From the NCBI RefSeq assembly GCF_001690275.1, contig NZ_LZGW01000061.1, positions 1 through 38,192 on the forward strand: a stretch of 38,192 bases of DNA, read 5' to 3'. Each line of letters starts with the position of its first letter. The stretch's first letter is position 1. A model generated the notes under the pieces. The model saw only the letters and a program-made list of their open reading frames with translations, searched no databases and was not told where the DNA came from. Shown piece by piece: positions 1 through 8,794 of the stretch. A program made the position numbers and the translations under genes. This stretch comes from Gilliamella sp. WF3-4 (GTDB lineage: Bacteria > Pseudomonadota > Gammaproteobacteria > Enterobacterales > Orbaceae).

Positions 1-752
1 TTTGCTGTTGTGCCAATATCTTTATGCCAAACATAACCCGTAATATTGCTCAATTCATGTTGAAAGCCATCTGGTGTTACCACCGCCCCTGCGGTTATCG
101 ACACAATTTTATACCAACCAGACATACCGCTTTTTTGTTCACCTAAACGAACTTTACTGCCTTTAAGCAATAACCCCACAACCTTTGTGTTTTTTCCATT
201 TTCGCGTATCACGCTGCCAGCAATGGTGTCTGCGTTTTTCTCATCCACTTCTCCGGCTTTCGCTTGCCAATAATGGGGATAAGTAACCTGACTATCGCTT
301 TCTTGTTCTTTTTGCTGATAACCATACCAATCGAGTTGATGCATATATAAACTGTATAAGGTTATTGAGGGTGGCGTGTCGGTTGCTTTTGCGACTTTAG
401 GCATTTGTAACTGGTGTCTGACTAAGGTAAAGCCCGTTGAAAAATAAGCCACTTTTTGGCAGTCTTGGTAAGCTTCGTCTAACTGTTCATTGTCCTGATA
501 CACTATTTTAGGATAAATATTATCGACTCGGTAAGCAATCACTTCACCATGGGCCATACAACGCACTACATTATCATTATCCAGCTTTTTTAGTACGCCT
601 TTATCAATATGAATGCCCCCATGCCATATGCCATTTTCACCAAATGGGTAGAAGCCACTACTCGCTTCTGATAATGCTTTATAATACGCATCTTGACTAA
701 GTTGCTCTTCACCAACGGGAAAGTTGAAATTGTCGATTTTTTTTATGGTCAT
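1..752 (-). CDS. VgrG-linked protein, putative T6SS cargo/effector (C-terminus cut by window edge)
   Basis: The frame is open from an ATG at 752 to the left edge, about 250 residues with no stop. An AAGG ribosome site precedes it, and it begins 17 bases after the vgrG stop, so the two genes are probably co-transcribed. Near the N-terminus WHGGIHIDKG is followed by AHGEVIAYRV and, later, ITLYSLYMHQ. This order resembles a degenerate M23/LytM-type peptidase fold (H..G.H.D, then a strand, then Y.H). The region ending in GMSGWYKIVSI looks like an SH3-type module. Proteins encoded directly after vgrG are often T6SS effectors or their adaptors, so a cell-wall-acting effector is my inference. The catalytic residues cannot be confirmed because the expected HxH is only partly matched and the C-terminus is missing. 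Confidence 0.6.
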   Translation of the reverse strand, partial: MTIKKIDNFNFPVGEEQLSQDAYYKALSEASSGFYPFGENGIWHGGIHIDKGVLKKLDNDNVVRCMAHGEVIAYRVDNIYPKIVYQDNEQLDEAYQDCQKVAYFSTGFTLVRHQLQMPKVAKATDTPPSITLYSLYMHQLDWYGYQQKEQESDSQVTYPHYWQAKAGEVDEKNADTIAGSVIRENGKNTKVVGLLLKGSKVRLGEQKSGMSGWYKIVSITAGAVVTPDGFQHELSNITGYVWHKDIGTTA

Positions 753-769
753 GTTGATTGCCTTATTCC

Positions 770-3292
770 TTATGCCGAAAAGCCTTTTGAGTTAAACGAT
801 ACCTGTTTTTTTAATAAGACTTCGAGCTCTCGATTATTATTATTCAGTTTTGCAGATATATGATTACTTGCTGGCCCCATCTTTTGCATCACGTTACATT
901 TAAGATACACATTATCTTGCGTGCCCAGTTCAATCCCTTCACTGCTGATTTTGATGTATGAACCACCACAGATAAGCTTGATTTCATCGCTGGCGGTAAT
1001 AGTCACTTTGCCGTCAACGCTATCCACTTTGATATCTTGCTTGGCCGCCATATTGAGGTTGGCATTTTGGGCTTGCACTGCAATATCGCCTTGGTTGGCA
1101 AACAGTTTCATGCCTGATTTATGGGCAAATAGCCCTATTGCTTCGCCAGATGATACGGTGATGTTTTTTAATGCGGCGATATCGGTTTGGTTTTCACTGG
1201 TTAGGGTTAAGCTATTGCCTGTTGTCAGTTGGATGTTTTCTGGGCTGGTTAAGGCAATGCCTTCTTGCGCATAGGCCAGTAGGCCACTTTGGGTTAGCTC
1301 ACTTAAGTTGGCTTTAAGCTGGTCTTGACTGTCGGTATCGGCGCTGTGTGCGTCGGACTGAGTAGCGGCATTTTGTAGCGCTTTGGCAATTGATAAGGCG
1401 TTTTCAAGTTGCGTAATGGCCGCTTGCATATCCAGTTGTTTGCCTTGGGCTTTCGGCTCGGTTTGGGTGGTTAAGTATAAGCCTTTGTTGGCAGCAATCG
1501 CCCCCCATTCATCCGTCCTCAGTTCAAAGCCTTCACCGCGTTGTGCTTTTTTTTCGTTAACAAGGTGACCAAGGTTAAGTTGGCTTTTGCCGTATTCGGT
1601 GGCGAGTTTGATATGCTCTTGCCCGCGTTTATCATCCATGCGCAGTTTGTTGTTGGCGGGGGTGCGAATGACATTGCGGTGTTTGTTAATGGTGGTCACA
1701 TGGTCAGGGTGGGCGCTGTCGTGCATGGCATGGGCAATATACGGCCTATCGGGATTACCATTCATAAAGGCAATCGCCACTTCCGTGCCGTCAATTAACG
1801 GGAAGTGAAAACCATAAGTGTTACCCGAATAAGGTTTGGCTAAGCGTACCCATAAGCTTTCATTGCCCTTTTTCCATTCTTTTAAGTCAAAGTTGAATTT
1901 AACTCGGTAGCGCCCGTGAGTGTCAATATAGCCGTAGGTGTCATTATCAGGGCTAGTCACTCGTGCGGGTAAGGTGCCACTGACTTGTGGCCAGCGTATG
2001 GGCGCGGGGCGATAGGGTTTTAAGGCTTGATAGGGAATAGCGGTAAAGGTAAGTGCATAGGCATCAGTACGGTTACCTTGCCCTTGCACACTTAAAATGA
2101 GGATACCGTCATTAATATTCGTCAGTGGACTGCCGTTGATATTAATCCATTGACCGGGGGCAAGGTTATAGTGATTACTCTTACCTTTAATGATAATTTG
2201 CTGGCTAATCGCCTGTTCATGGCGAATACGGGCATACCACTGACCACTTTCAATCTGATTATCGTTTTGATTATCGTTATACTGGTTATTACCATTAGGA
2301 TTACCATGGTTACCAACGCCATTGTTATTTGTGTTACTCGTTTGCGAGTTATCTTGTCCGTTGCTATTTAAGCCTTTATAGTGCTCGGCATAACGGTAGT
2401 CCTTGCCATCGGTGGTGAGGACTTTGGGTTGGGTGTTGATATCGGTGAGTAAATCGGCTTTGGCATTACGGTAGTTGTAGTCTTGAACGGTCACTGAGGC
2501 CGGTACCACTTCGCTATGTAAGGTGATATCCCAAACACTTTCCACACCCGTATCGGCCATACCACTCGGCGGTTTATAGTCGATATTAGCCACCTGTACA
2601 TAGCCTTGTTCATAATCACTTAACACCATCACATCACAGTCATGCTCGACATGGGTTTCAAAGCGAAACCAGATACCGACATCGGCCAATAAGCGTTGAA
2701 TAAATTCTAGGTCACTTTCTTGCCACTGGGTGATAAACTCCCGTTCAGGATAATTGTCTTTGAGTGCTAACTGGTAATCAATACCGGTAAAGCCGTGGCT
2801 GCGTAGCACTTCTTCAACCACACTGACCACGCTTTGATTTTGAAATAGGGCATTATTTTTCCCTATCGCTAAGCGAGCTAATCGGGAAGATAACACGACT
2901 TGGTAATGGGCTTCATCTTTATTGACTGATAGCTGGCTAAATTCAGTGATGACCCCATGCAAGGTGCGTTTATTGGTGACGGCGGGCAAGTCGCTTAGTG
3001 AACGAATAGCGGAAGTTAATGGCTTGTTAATAACAGGATTAAAGGAGAAAGTCGATTTTTGATTAAGGAACGCATCGGGCGATAAGGTTTTGTCAGGGCT
3101 GGTAAAGGTAACCACATAATGCCAAGGTTGATTTAACTGCTCATCACCATCAACATGCAAAACTGAAATTGGTGCGGTCAGCCCGTCAACGGTTAAGGTA
3201 TAGCGGTTATGGCTAACACCCCCTAAGCCGGCCATTAAATGGCTAAACTCACCACCAAGTTGATCCAAAAGGCGATTAAGTTCATTCGACAT
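770..3292 (-). CDS. vgrG: Type VI secretion system tip protein VgrG (TssI)
   Basis: This 840-residue protein forms the trimeric spike at the tip of the T6SS tube. The N-terminal ~430 residues have the gp27/GPD-like fold (HNRYTLTVDGL, then a run typical of the family through RSHGFTGIDY and WQESDLEFIQRLLADVGIWF). The gp5/OB-fold segment follows at about 435-530 (GYIDTHGRYRVKFNFD, FPLIDGTEVAIAFMNGNPDRP). The C-terminal part (about 640-800) is the DUF2345-type beta-helix with QGDIAVQAQNANLNMAAKQD-like repeats. An AGGAGA ribosome site precedes the ATG at 3292. The chain ends soon after the beta-helix, so there is no fused effector domain; the cargo is more likely the next gene. An unusual Asn-rich segment at about residues 308-346 interrupts the first domain just before ESGQWYARIRHE. 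No other T6SS structural genes are in the window. Confidence 0.95.
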   Translation of the reverse strand: MSNELNRLLDQLGGEFSHLMAGLGGVSHNRYTLTVDGLTAPISVLHVDGDEQLNQPWHYVVTFTSPDKTLSPDAFLNQKSTFSFNPVINKPLTSAIRSLSDLPAVTNKRTLHGVITEFSQLSVNKDEAHYQVVLSSRLARLAIGKNNALFQNQSVVSVVEEVLRSHGFTGIDYQLALKDNYPEREFITQWQESDLEFIQRLLADVGIWFRFETHVEHDCDVMVLSDYEQGYVQVANIDYKPPSGMADTGVESVWDITLHSEVVPASVTVQDYNYRNAKADLLTDINTQPKVLTTDGKDYRYAEHYKGLNSNGQDNSQTSNTNNNGVGNHGNPNGNNQYNDNQNDNQIESGQWYARIRHEQAISQQIIIKGKSNHYNLAPGQWININGSPLTNINDGILILSVQGQGNRTDAYALTFTAIPYQALKPYRPAPIRWPQVSGTLPARVTSPDNDTYGYIDTHGRYRVKFNFDLKEWKKGNESLWVRLAKPYSGNTYGFHFPLIDGTEVAIAFMNGNPDRPYIAHAMHDSAHPDHVTTINKHRNVIRTPANNKLRMDDKRGQEHIKLATEYGKSQLNLGHLVNEKKAQRGEGFELRTDEWGAIAANKGLYLTTQTEPKAQGKQLDMQAAITQLENALSIAKALQNAATQSDAHSADTDSQDQLKANLSELTQSGLLAYAQEGIALTSPENIQLTTGNSLTLTSENQTDIAALKNITVSSGEAIGLFAHKSGMKLFANQGDIAVQAQNANLNMAAKQDIKVDSVDGKVTITASDEIKLICGGSYIKISSEGIELGTQDNVYLKCNVMQKMGPASNHISAKLNNNNRELEVLLKKQVSFNSKGFSA

Positions 3293-3759
3293 GTTTTGCT
3301 CTCCTATTATTCCTCATAATTTATTCCGTTTATTTTTATTTTAGTTATTATTTAATCGTATACTCAGCATGACTGAGTGCAAAAAACAGACAATTCAGCC
3401 AAAAAGCATACACTGTTTTAGTGTGAAATTTAATCTTTTTTTTCAATTGTTAAATAAATAGTGCTGAATATTAATGGGTTATATTAGTTAAACCAGTAAG
3501 TGATAACCGTTTAACGTTTTAGCTAAATAAGGGATTTAAGCCATTCGATGCTTTGTGAAAAATAATTTATTAACCCATTGAATTTAAAATGATTTCATGC
3601 TGAAACGGTATAGATTCCTGAATATTTTTTACAAAAATGATTGTATTTTTGCGCCAATAAATAGGAGGAATAATGTTTATATAAAATCCTTATATAAATA
3701 GTAAGCCCATCCAAACAGCCAAGGGAAAGTAGAAAGTGTAATATGTCCTTTAAGCGTGA

Positions 3760-3816
3760 GGTATTATCCGTAAATATGGCATGAGTAATTCAACTTTCTA
3801 TAAATGGCGGGAAAGT
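3760..3816 (+). mobile_element. IS3-family OrfA fragment
   Basis: A short plus-strand frame reads RKYGMSNSTFYKWRES and then stops. This matches the helix-turn-helix recognition segment of IS3-family OrfA proteins. The frame is closed upstream by a stop, and no other part of this transposase is visible nearby. It is a relic that abuts an opposite-strand OrfA fragment. Confidence 0.55.
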
Positions 3817-3825
3817 TAGCGATTT

Positions 3826-3969
3826 CTGATAAAGATGCGCATTAGATAATGCATAATCAACCAACTGTTTTTTGAACTCTGTGCTAAATTTTTTGATCAT
3901 AATGTGTTCTCCTATGATTGTTAGTTATATTATAGGGGTGGTATTTGGCTATTTTTTGGGCTAGGTTCA
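3826..3969 (-). mobile_element. IS3-family element, 5' end with truncated orfA
   Basis: Minus-strand frame from an ATG at 3900 reads MIKKFSTEFKKQLVDYALSN and then leaves the family after about 22 residues. The stretch from 3900 to 3969 resembles the same end of the more complete IS at 25342-26537: both have a GAACACATT-type leader and a terminal TGAACC/TGACCC sequence. This is therefore the end of a related IS copy whose remainder has been deleted. Confidence 0.6.
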
Positions 3970-4241
3970 ATCATGGCGCTGCCATTGGGATAATCTAGCC
4001 ACCTTTTTTGCCTATCCGAAAGATATTGGTAAGGCAATTTATACCACCAATACAATAGAATCACTGAACAGCGTCATTCGCCATGCTATCAAGAAGCGCA
4101 AGGTTTTTCCGACGGGTGATTCGGTGAAAAAGGTGATTCGAACAAGCATCAGAAAAATGGACAATGCCAACCCAAAACTAGAAAAGTGCAATGAGTCGGT
4201 TTATTATAGAATTTGGTGACAGAATTCCCTGTCATCTTTAA
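3970..4241 (+). mobile_element. IS256-family transposase, C-terminal fragment with frameshift
   Basis: The plus strand encodes WDNLATFFAYPKDIGKAIY, then TTNTIESLNSVIRHAIKKRK and FPTGDS, which is the characteristic C-terminal region of IS256/mutator transposases. One frameshift near 4140 moves the reading to EQASEKWTMPTQN, an internal stop, and then FIIEFGDRIPCHL with a stop at 4239. The N-terminal two thirds is missing. The fragment starts at the exact end of the IS3-type relic, as expected if that element inserted into this gene. Confidence 0.75.
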
Positions 4242-4287
4242 CCGGCAAAAACACAAAATGTAGGATAGGGTCTCAAATTATGAAATT

Positions 4288-4303
4288 TGTGATCTTAATC
4301 ACA
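4288..4303. promoter_or_regulatory. CRP-cAMP binding site upstream of the aga operon
   Basis: The sequence TGTGATCTTAATCACA is a perfect palindrome matching the TGTGA-N6-TCACA consensus. It lies 262 bases before agaR. Catabolite control of the amino-sugar operon by CRP is expected from the enterobacterial aga systems. That it is used here is inferred. Confidence 0.75.
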
Positions 4304-4428
4304 CCACTAAATGAAATTTAATTTTTTTTAATTTTTTCCAGGCTTTTCTTTTTTTAATTATGAATTCTCTGATAATTACGTAATTAACCGGATTGTTACT
4401 CATTTCATACTATAAGCGATATTCCACT

Positions 4429-4447
4429 TTCCTTTCGTTTCGCTTCA
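4429..4447. promoter_or_regulatory. Putative AgaR operator
   Basis: The segment centred on TTTCGTTTCG (4433-4442) fits the TTTCRTTTYR core known for AgaR operators. It lies between the CRP site and agaR, where an operon operator is expected. A CATTTCATAC at 4401-4410 could be a weaker second half. Occupancy is inferred. Confidence 0.4.
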
Positions 4448-4565
4448 AATAAAAAGGGTTTTTTACTTTTTTTTATTAAATTATTTTTGTGACCCACCTA
4501 ACATTTTCATTCTCTTCCTTATGATTAAATTTCATAAAATAACGTAATAAAAAGAATGGTCTATC

Positions 4566-5348
4566 ATGAGCCAAGAAATAATCAATACATTACAACGCAG
4601 AGAAAAGATCATACATTTGCTTGAGAAAGAAAATACCGTATTAGTAAATAATTTGAGTAAATTGTTCAAAGTTTCAACCGTCACCATCCGTAATGATTTG
4701 CGATACTTAGAAAAAAAAGGATGCGCGTTTCGTTCATATGGTGGGGCAATGATCAATAAAGCTTTTGTCCTTGATAAACCACTACTTGATAAAAGTCGTA
4801 TTAATTCAGACATAAAAAATAAAATTGCCCAAAAAGCCGCTAAGCTGGTCAATAACGGCGATCATATTATTCTTGATTCAGGATCGACTACCGCGTCCAT
4901 GGTTCCATATTTGCTCCAAAAGAAAAATCTTATTGTATTTACAAATGCCATTAACATAGCTTATGAATTATCAAAGAATACCGAAATTGAGGTCATTGTT
5001 GCTGGCGGGAATATTAGAAAAAAAGCGTATTCCATTTCAGGGCCAACCGTTGAACAACAATTGAAGATGTATCACTTTGATAAGCTCTTTTTAGGTGTAG
5101 ATGGTTTTGATCTAAACGCAGGGATCACCACTCCCAATTTTGGCGAAGCTTCAATTAATCGAATAATGTGCCAAGTATCTGAGCAGATTATTGCTATCAC
5201 CGATTCTACAAAATTTGGTCGTAAAAGTTTCTGTATGATAGAAAAAATTAATCTTATTAATACGTTAATCACTGATTCAAATATAAAACAAGATTATTTA
5301 AATCAATTAGATGAATTAGGTATTAACGTCATTATTGCTCATTCATAA
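4566..5348 (+). CDS. agaR: DeoR-family transcriptional repressor of the aga operon
   Basis: This 260-residue protein has an N-terminal DeoR helix-turn-helix (residues ~8-60; VSTVTIRNDLRYLEKKG is the recognition region, then SYGGA). A DeoR C-terminal sugar-phosphate sensor domain follows, with DHIILDSGSTTASMVPYLL, VIVAGGNIRKKAYSISG and LFLGVDGFDLNAGITTPNFG. The STVTIRNDL helix and the position as first gene of an N-acetylgalactosamine operon point to AgaR rather than another DeoR paralogue. It is followed after 49 bases by agaS on the same strand. The expected effector is a phosphorylated amino sugar or tagatose phosphate (inference). The Shine-Dalgarno sequence is weak. Confidence 0.85.
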   Translation: MSQEIINTLQRREKIIHLLEKENTVLVNNLSKLFKVSTVTIRNDLRYLEKKGCAFRSYGGAMINKAFVLDKPLLDKSRINSDIKNKIAQKAAKLVNNGDHIILDSGSTTASMVPYLLQKKNLIVFTNAINIAYELSKNTEIEVIVAGGNIRKKAYSISGPTVEQQLKMYHFDKLFLGVDGFDLNAGITTPNFGEASINRIMCQVSEQIIAITDSTKFGRKSFCMIEKINLINTLITDSNIKQDYLNQLDELGINVIIAHS

Positions 5349-5397
5349 ATGATTATTGTCTTAACAATACAATTATTTAATAAAAAGGGAATATATT

Positions 5398-6564
5398 ATG
5401 CAAAAATATTTAAATTATTCATTAGACTGGTTAGAACAACGTAATGCACAACATACGGCTAAAGAAATTTATCAACAACCACAGATTTGGCGTGAAGTGC
5501 TTAAATTAGTTACGCAAAAACAAGTTGAATTACAACAATTTCTACAACCATTACTTAATGATCCTGATTTAGACATCATTTTGACAGGAGCAGGATCATC
5601 GGCTTTTGGTGGTGTGGCTCTTGCCCCTTGGCTTCGAGAATGTATTCATCGCAATGTTTTTGCCTATGGCACAACTGAAATTGTGGCAACACCGCTACAA
5701 TATTTTCGGACAAATAAAAAAACCTTGGTGGTATCGTTCGCTCGTTCAGGGAATAGTCCTGAAAGCGTTGCGGCGGTTAAACTTGCCGATCAATTAGTTC
5801 CCGATTGTTATCATCTATTTTTGACCTGCAACCCAAATAGCACGTTAACCGAGTATGCCTCTAAAGCCAATAATAAAAGCCGTATTTTTGAATTAATTAT
5901 GCCTGAAGGGACAAATGATTTAGGTTTTGCCATGACATCAAGTATTAGCTGTATGCTGCTAGCAACGTTATTAATTTTCGGCAATTTTGATGAGAAAAAA
6001 GCCCATGATGCGGTAACCAAAATTGCAAATATTAGTGAAGAAAAATTAACAAGTTGGCAAACACTTACCAAGCAATTAGCCACAAAATCACATCGTCGTG
6101 TTATTTACGTTGGCAGCGGTTGTTTTACTGGTATCGCTCAAGAATCAGCATTAAAGATCTTAGAACTCACCGCAGGTAAAATAGCCAGTCGATTTGATTC
6201 AATATTAGGATTACGTCACGGACCTAAATTTATGGTAGATAAGCAAAGTTTAGTTGTTTGCTTTTTCTCTAATGATACGTATATACATAAGTATGACACC
6301 GATCTATTTAATGAGCTTGCAAATGATCATATTGCCACCGATGTATTAGCGTTAAGTGGTCAAGAATGTAATAATCAAAATATATTATCAGTTGACTGCG
6401 ATCTTGATGATTGCTGGCTTATCTTCCCTTACCTTATTTTTGCCCAAATGCTTGCTTTTGAGAAATCATTAAGCTGTGGATTAACTCCAGATAACCCTTG
6501 TCCAACAGGAGAAGTCAATAGAGTGGTAAAAGGTGTGACTATTTACCCTTTTAATAAAGTTTAA
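5398..6564 (+). CDS. agaS: Galactosamine-6-phosphate deaminase/isomerase (SIS domains), AgaS
   Basis: This 388-residue cytoplasmic enzyme has two SIS sugar-phosphate isomerase domains. The first holds ILTGAGSSAFGG and VVSFARSGNSPESVAAVKLA. The second holds VIYVGSGCFTGIAQESALKI, ELTAGKIASRFDSILGLRHG and PKFMVD. Length and motifs match AgaS, which converts D-galactosamine-6-phosphate to D-tagatose-6-phosphate and ammonia. An AAGGGA ribosome site precedes the ATG. It lies between agaR and the GalNAc PTS genes, so it receives the deacetylated product of AgaA. The operon carries no kinase or aldolase for the tagatose-6-phosphate formed; candidates are in the gat cluster at 11968-13790. Confidence 0.9.
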   Translation: MQKYLNYSLDWLEQRNAQHTAKEIYQQPQIWREVLKLVTQKQVELQQFLQPLLNDPDLDIILTGAGSSAFGGVALAPWLRECIHRNVFAYGTTEIVATPLQYFRTNKKTLVVSFARSGNSPESVAAVKLADQLVPDCYHLFLTCNPNSTLTEYASKANNKSRIFELIMPEGTNDLGFAMTSSISCMLLATLLIFGNFDEKKAHDAVTKIANISEEKLTSWQTLTKQLATKSHRRVIYVGSGCFTGIAQESALKILELTAGKIASRFDSILGLRHGPKFMVDKQSLVVCFFSNDTYIHKYDTDLFNELANDHIATDVLALSGQECNNQNILSVDCDLDDCWLIFPYLIFAQMLAFEKSLSCGLTPDNPCPTGEVNRVVKGVTIYPFNKV

Positions 6565-6610
6565 ATAGATAGTTATTCAAAATTAATAAACTCAAAAAGG
6601 AGCAATGAAT

Positions 6611-7099
6611 ATGAGTACACCCAATATTCTTATGACACGTATTGATAATCGTTTAGTTCATGGTCAAGTTGGTGTAACTTGGGTTAATGCACTTGGATCT
6701 AATTTATTATTAGTCGCCAATGACAATGCAGCACAAGATCCTGTACAACAAAATTTAATGGATATGGTTATTTCTGAAGGAATTCAAACGCGTTATTTTA
6801 CCCTTCAAAAAACCATTGATGTTATTGGCAGAGCCGCTACTCACCAAAAAATTTTTATTGTATGTAAAACTCCACAAGATGTTTTAACTTTAGTAAAAGG
6901 TGGTGTACCAATTAAATTTGTCAATGTAGGCAATATGCATTTTTCAGAAGGTAAAAAGCAAATACATAAAACCGTATCCGTTGATGACAGTGATATTGCG
7001 GCGTTTAAAGAGCTTAATCAATTAGGTGTCACTTGTGAAATTCGTCGCGTACCTGACGAAGTCGGCGAAAAAATCACAGATTTACTCAATTTATCTTAA
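6611..7099 (+). CDS. agaV: PTS N-acetylgalactosamine-specific EIIB
   Basis: EIIB of the mannose/sorbose PTS family. RIDNRLVHGQVGVTWVNALG contains the phosphorylated histidine (H17). DPVQQNLMDMVISEGI and CKTPQDVLTLVKGGVP, plus NVGNMHFSEGKKQI, match the GalNAc-type AgaV closely. An in-frame ATG also exists at 6605, but the AAGGAG at 6597-6602 is only 2 bases from it and 8 bases from the ATG at 6611, so I chose 6611 (162 residues). It takes the phosphate from EIIA (AgaF) and passes it to the sugar during transport. It is 46 bases after agaS and 13 before the EIIC gene. Confidence 0.9.
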   Translation: MSTPNILMTRIDNRLVHGQVGVTWVNALGSNLLLVANDNAAQDPVQQNLMDMVISEGIQTRYFTLQKTIDVIGRAATHQKIFIVCKTPQDVLTLVKGGVPIKFVNVGNMHFSEGKKQIHKTVSVDDSDIAAFKELNQLGVTCEIRRVPDEVGEKITDLLNLS

Positions 7100-7112
7100 T
7101 GAGGGATGCGGT

Positions 7113-7898
7113 ATGTTAATGGATGCATTATTGATTGGCATTCTGGCAGGTATAGCTGGTGTAGATCTATTTGATGGACTCACTCACCTGCACCGGCCGG
7201 TGGTAATTGGCCCTTTAGTTGGGCTAATTTTAGGTGATGTAAAAACAGGGTTGTTTGTTGGTGGTTCACTAGAACTTGTATGGATGGGAATGGTGCCTTT
7301 AGCCGGTGCTCAACCGCCAAATGTAGTTATTGGAGGAATAATTGGCACAACATTTGCTATTTTAACTCACGCTGATCCTAAAATTGCTATTGGTATTGCT
7401 GTGCCTTTTGCCATCGCAGTACAAGGCTGTATCACTATTTTATTTACGATCTATTCACCTATGATGCATAAGTGCGATCGTTTTATTGATCAGCTCAATT
7501 TCAGAGGTATTGAATGGATTAACTATTTGGGTATGGTTATTTTATTTTGTTTTTATTTTATTGTTGCATTTTTACCTATTTATTTGGGGGCAGATACAGC
7601 AACGGCGCTAGTAAAAAAATCACCTCAATGGTTGCTTGATGGACTTAGTGTTGCTGGTGGTATGATGCCTGCTATTGGCTTTGCCATGTTAATGAAAATC
7701 ATGATTAAGAAAACTTATGTTGCTTATTTTATTCTTGGTTTTCTTGGTGTTACTTACCTTAAACTCCCAATTTTAGCAATTGCATTGGGCGCATTAGCTA
7801 TCGCGATGATTGATTTCTTTAATTATAACCGAGATAACAGCGACAAAGATAAACCAACAAGTTCAGTGGATTCAATGGAGGTGGAAGATGGGATTTAA
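7113..7898 (+). CDS. agaW: PTS N-acetylgalactosamine-specific EIIC
   Basis: This membrane channel subunit of a mannose-family PTS has 261 residues and several hydrophobic segments. Family features are GVDLFDGLTHLHRPVVIGPL, GLILGDVKTGLFVGGSLELV, WMGMVPLAGAQPPN and GGMMPAIGFAMLMKIM. The frame stays open upstream into agaV, but the ATG at 7113 has a GAGG at 7101-7104 with 8-base spacing and gives the usual family N-terminus, so it is the start. The 3' end overlaps agaE by 11 bases, suggesting translational coupling. With AgaE it forms the sugar-translocating complex. Confidence 0.88.
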   Translation: MLMDALLIGILAGIAGVDLFDGLTHLHRPVVIGPLVGLILGDVKTGLFVGGSLELVWMGMVPLAGAQPPNVVIGGIIGTTFAILTHADPKIAIGIAVPFAIAVQGCITILFTIYSPMMHKCDRFIDQLNFRGIEWINYLGMVILFCFYFIVAFLPIYLGADTATALVKKSPQWLLDGLSVAGGMMPAIGFAMLMKIMIKKTYVAYFILGFLGVTYLKLPILAIALGALAIAMIDFFNYNRDNSDKDKPTSSVDSMEVEDGI

Positions 7899-8784
7899 TG
7901 ATGATGATGAAACTAAAATGGCAGCAAAAGCTGAACAACGAATGGAACAAGCATTAGCCACCAGTAAAACAACAGCCGATACTTATTATGACCAAAGTCA
8001 AGATGTCACTTTAACTAAAAGTGATATTAATCGTATGGCATTTCGATCACTTGCACTACAGGCTTCATTCAACTATGAACGAATGCAAGCTGGCGGTTGG
8101 CTTTTTACTATTTTACCAGCCTTATGTAAGATTCATAAAAATAAGGATGATTTGAAAAACTCTATGCACATGCATATGGAATTTATCAACCTACACCCTT
8201 TTGATGCGACCTTTTTATCCGGCTTAGTGTTAGCGATGGAAAGAGGGAAGGAAAATATTTCAACGATCCGAAGTGTTAAGGTTGCTTTAATGGGGCCATT
8301 AGGCGGCATTGGTGATGCATTATTTTGGTTAACTTTATTACCAATATGCGCAGGTATTGGCGCATCATTAGCTCTAGATGGCAGTTTGTTTGGTCCTATT
8401 ATCTTTTTATTATTATTTAATATTGCCCACTTCGGTTTACGTTTTGGACTGGCTCATTACGGTTATCGTGCAGGTACCAGCGCATTACCTTTATTAAAAA
8501 CCCATACAAAGCGGATTTCACATGCAGCATCCATTGTCGGAATGACTGTCATTGGCGCGCTAATTGCCTCGTATGTACATTTAACAACGCCACTAGAAAT
8601 CCATATAGGTCAAACGCACATCGCTTTACAAGCTGATGTTTTTGATAAATTAATGCCTAACTTATTACCACTAGGATTTACGCTCATTGTTTATTTCTTG
8701 ATGCGACGTAATTTTTCCCCAGTTAAATTAATTGGTTTAACCGTTGTAATTGGCGTTTTGGGCAAATTAGTAGACTTTTTATAG
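7888..8784 (+). CDS. agaE: PTS N-acetylgalactosamine-specific EIID
   Basis: EIID of the mannose PTS family, 298 residues. The N-terminal part is soluble and charged (LTKSDINRMAFRSLALQASF, NYERMQAGGWLFTILPAL). The core HMEFINLHPFDATFLSGLVL and MGPLGGIGDALFWLTLLPI are EIID signatures, and the C-terminus ends in membrane segments. The ATG at 7888 follows a GGAGGTGGAAG-type ribosome site and overlaps the end of agaW by 11 bases; the longer open frame further upstream lies inside agaW and is not used. EIID is found only in mannose-family PTS complexes and works with AgaW. Confidence 0.9.
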   Translation: MGFNDDDETKMAAKAEQRMEQALATSKTTADTYYDQSQDVTLTKSDINRMAFRSLALQASFNYERMQAGGWLFTILPALCKIHKNKDDLKNSMHMHMEFINLHPFDATFLSGLVLAMERGKENISTIRSVKVALMGPLGGIGDALFWLTLLPICAGIGASLALDGSLFGPIIFLLLFNIAHFGLRFGLAHYGYRAGTSALPLLKTHTKRISHAASIVGMTVIGALIASYVHLTTPLEIHIGQTHIALQADVFDKLMPNLLPLGFTLIVYFLMRRNFSPVKLIGLTVVIGVLGKLVDFL

Positions 8785-8794
8785 AGGAAACATA

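Noticed and set aside
921-2371. Several open frames opposite vgrG
   Set aside because: Shadows of the vgrG codons; low-complexity translations without recognisable domains.
7026-7112. Upstream extension of the EIIC frame into agaV
   Set aside because: It overlaps the agaV coding sequence and lacks a ribosome site; the ATG at 7113 has GAGG at proper distance and the family N-terminus.
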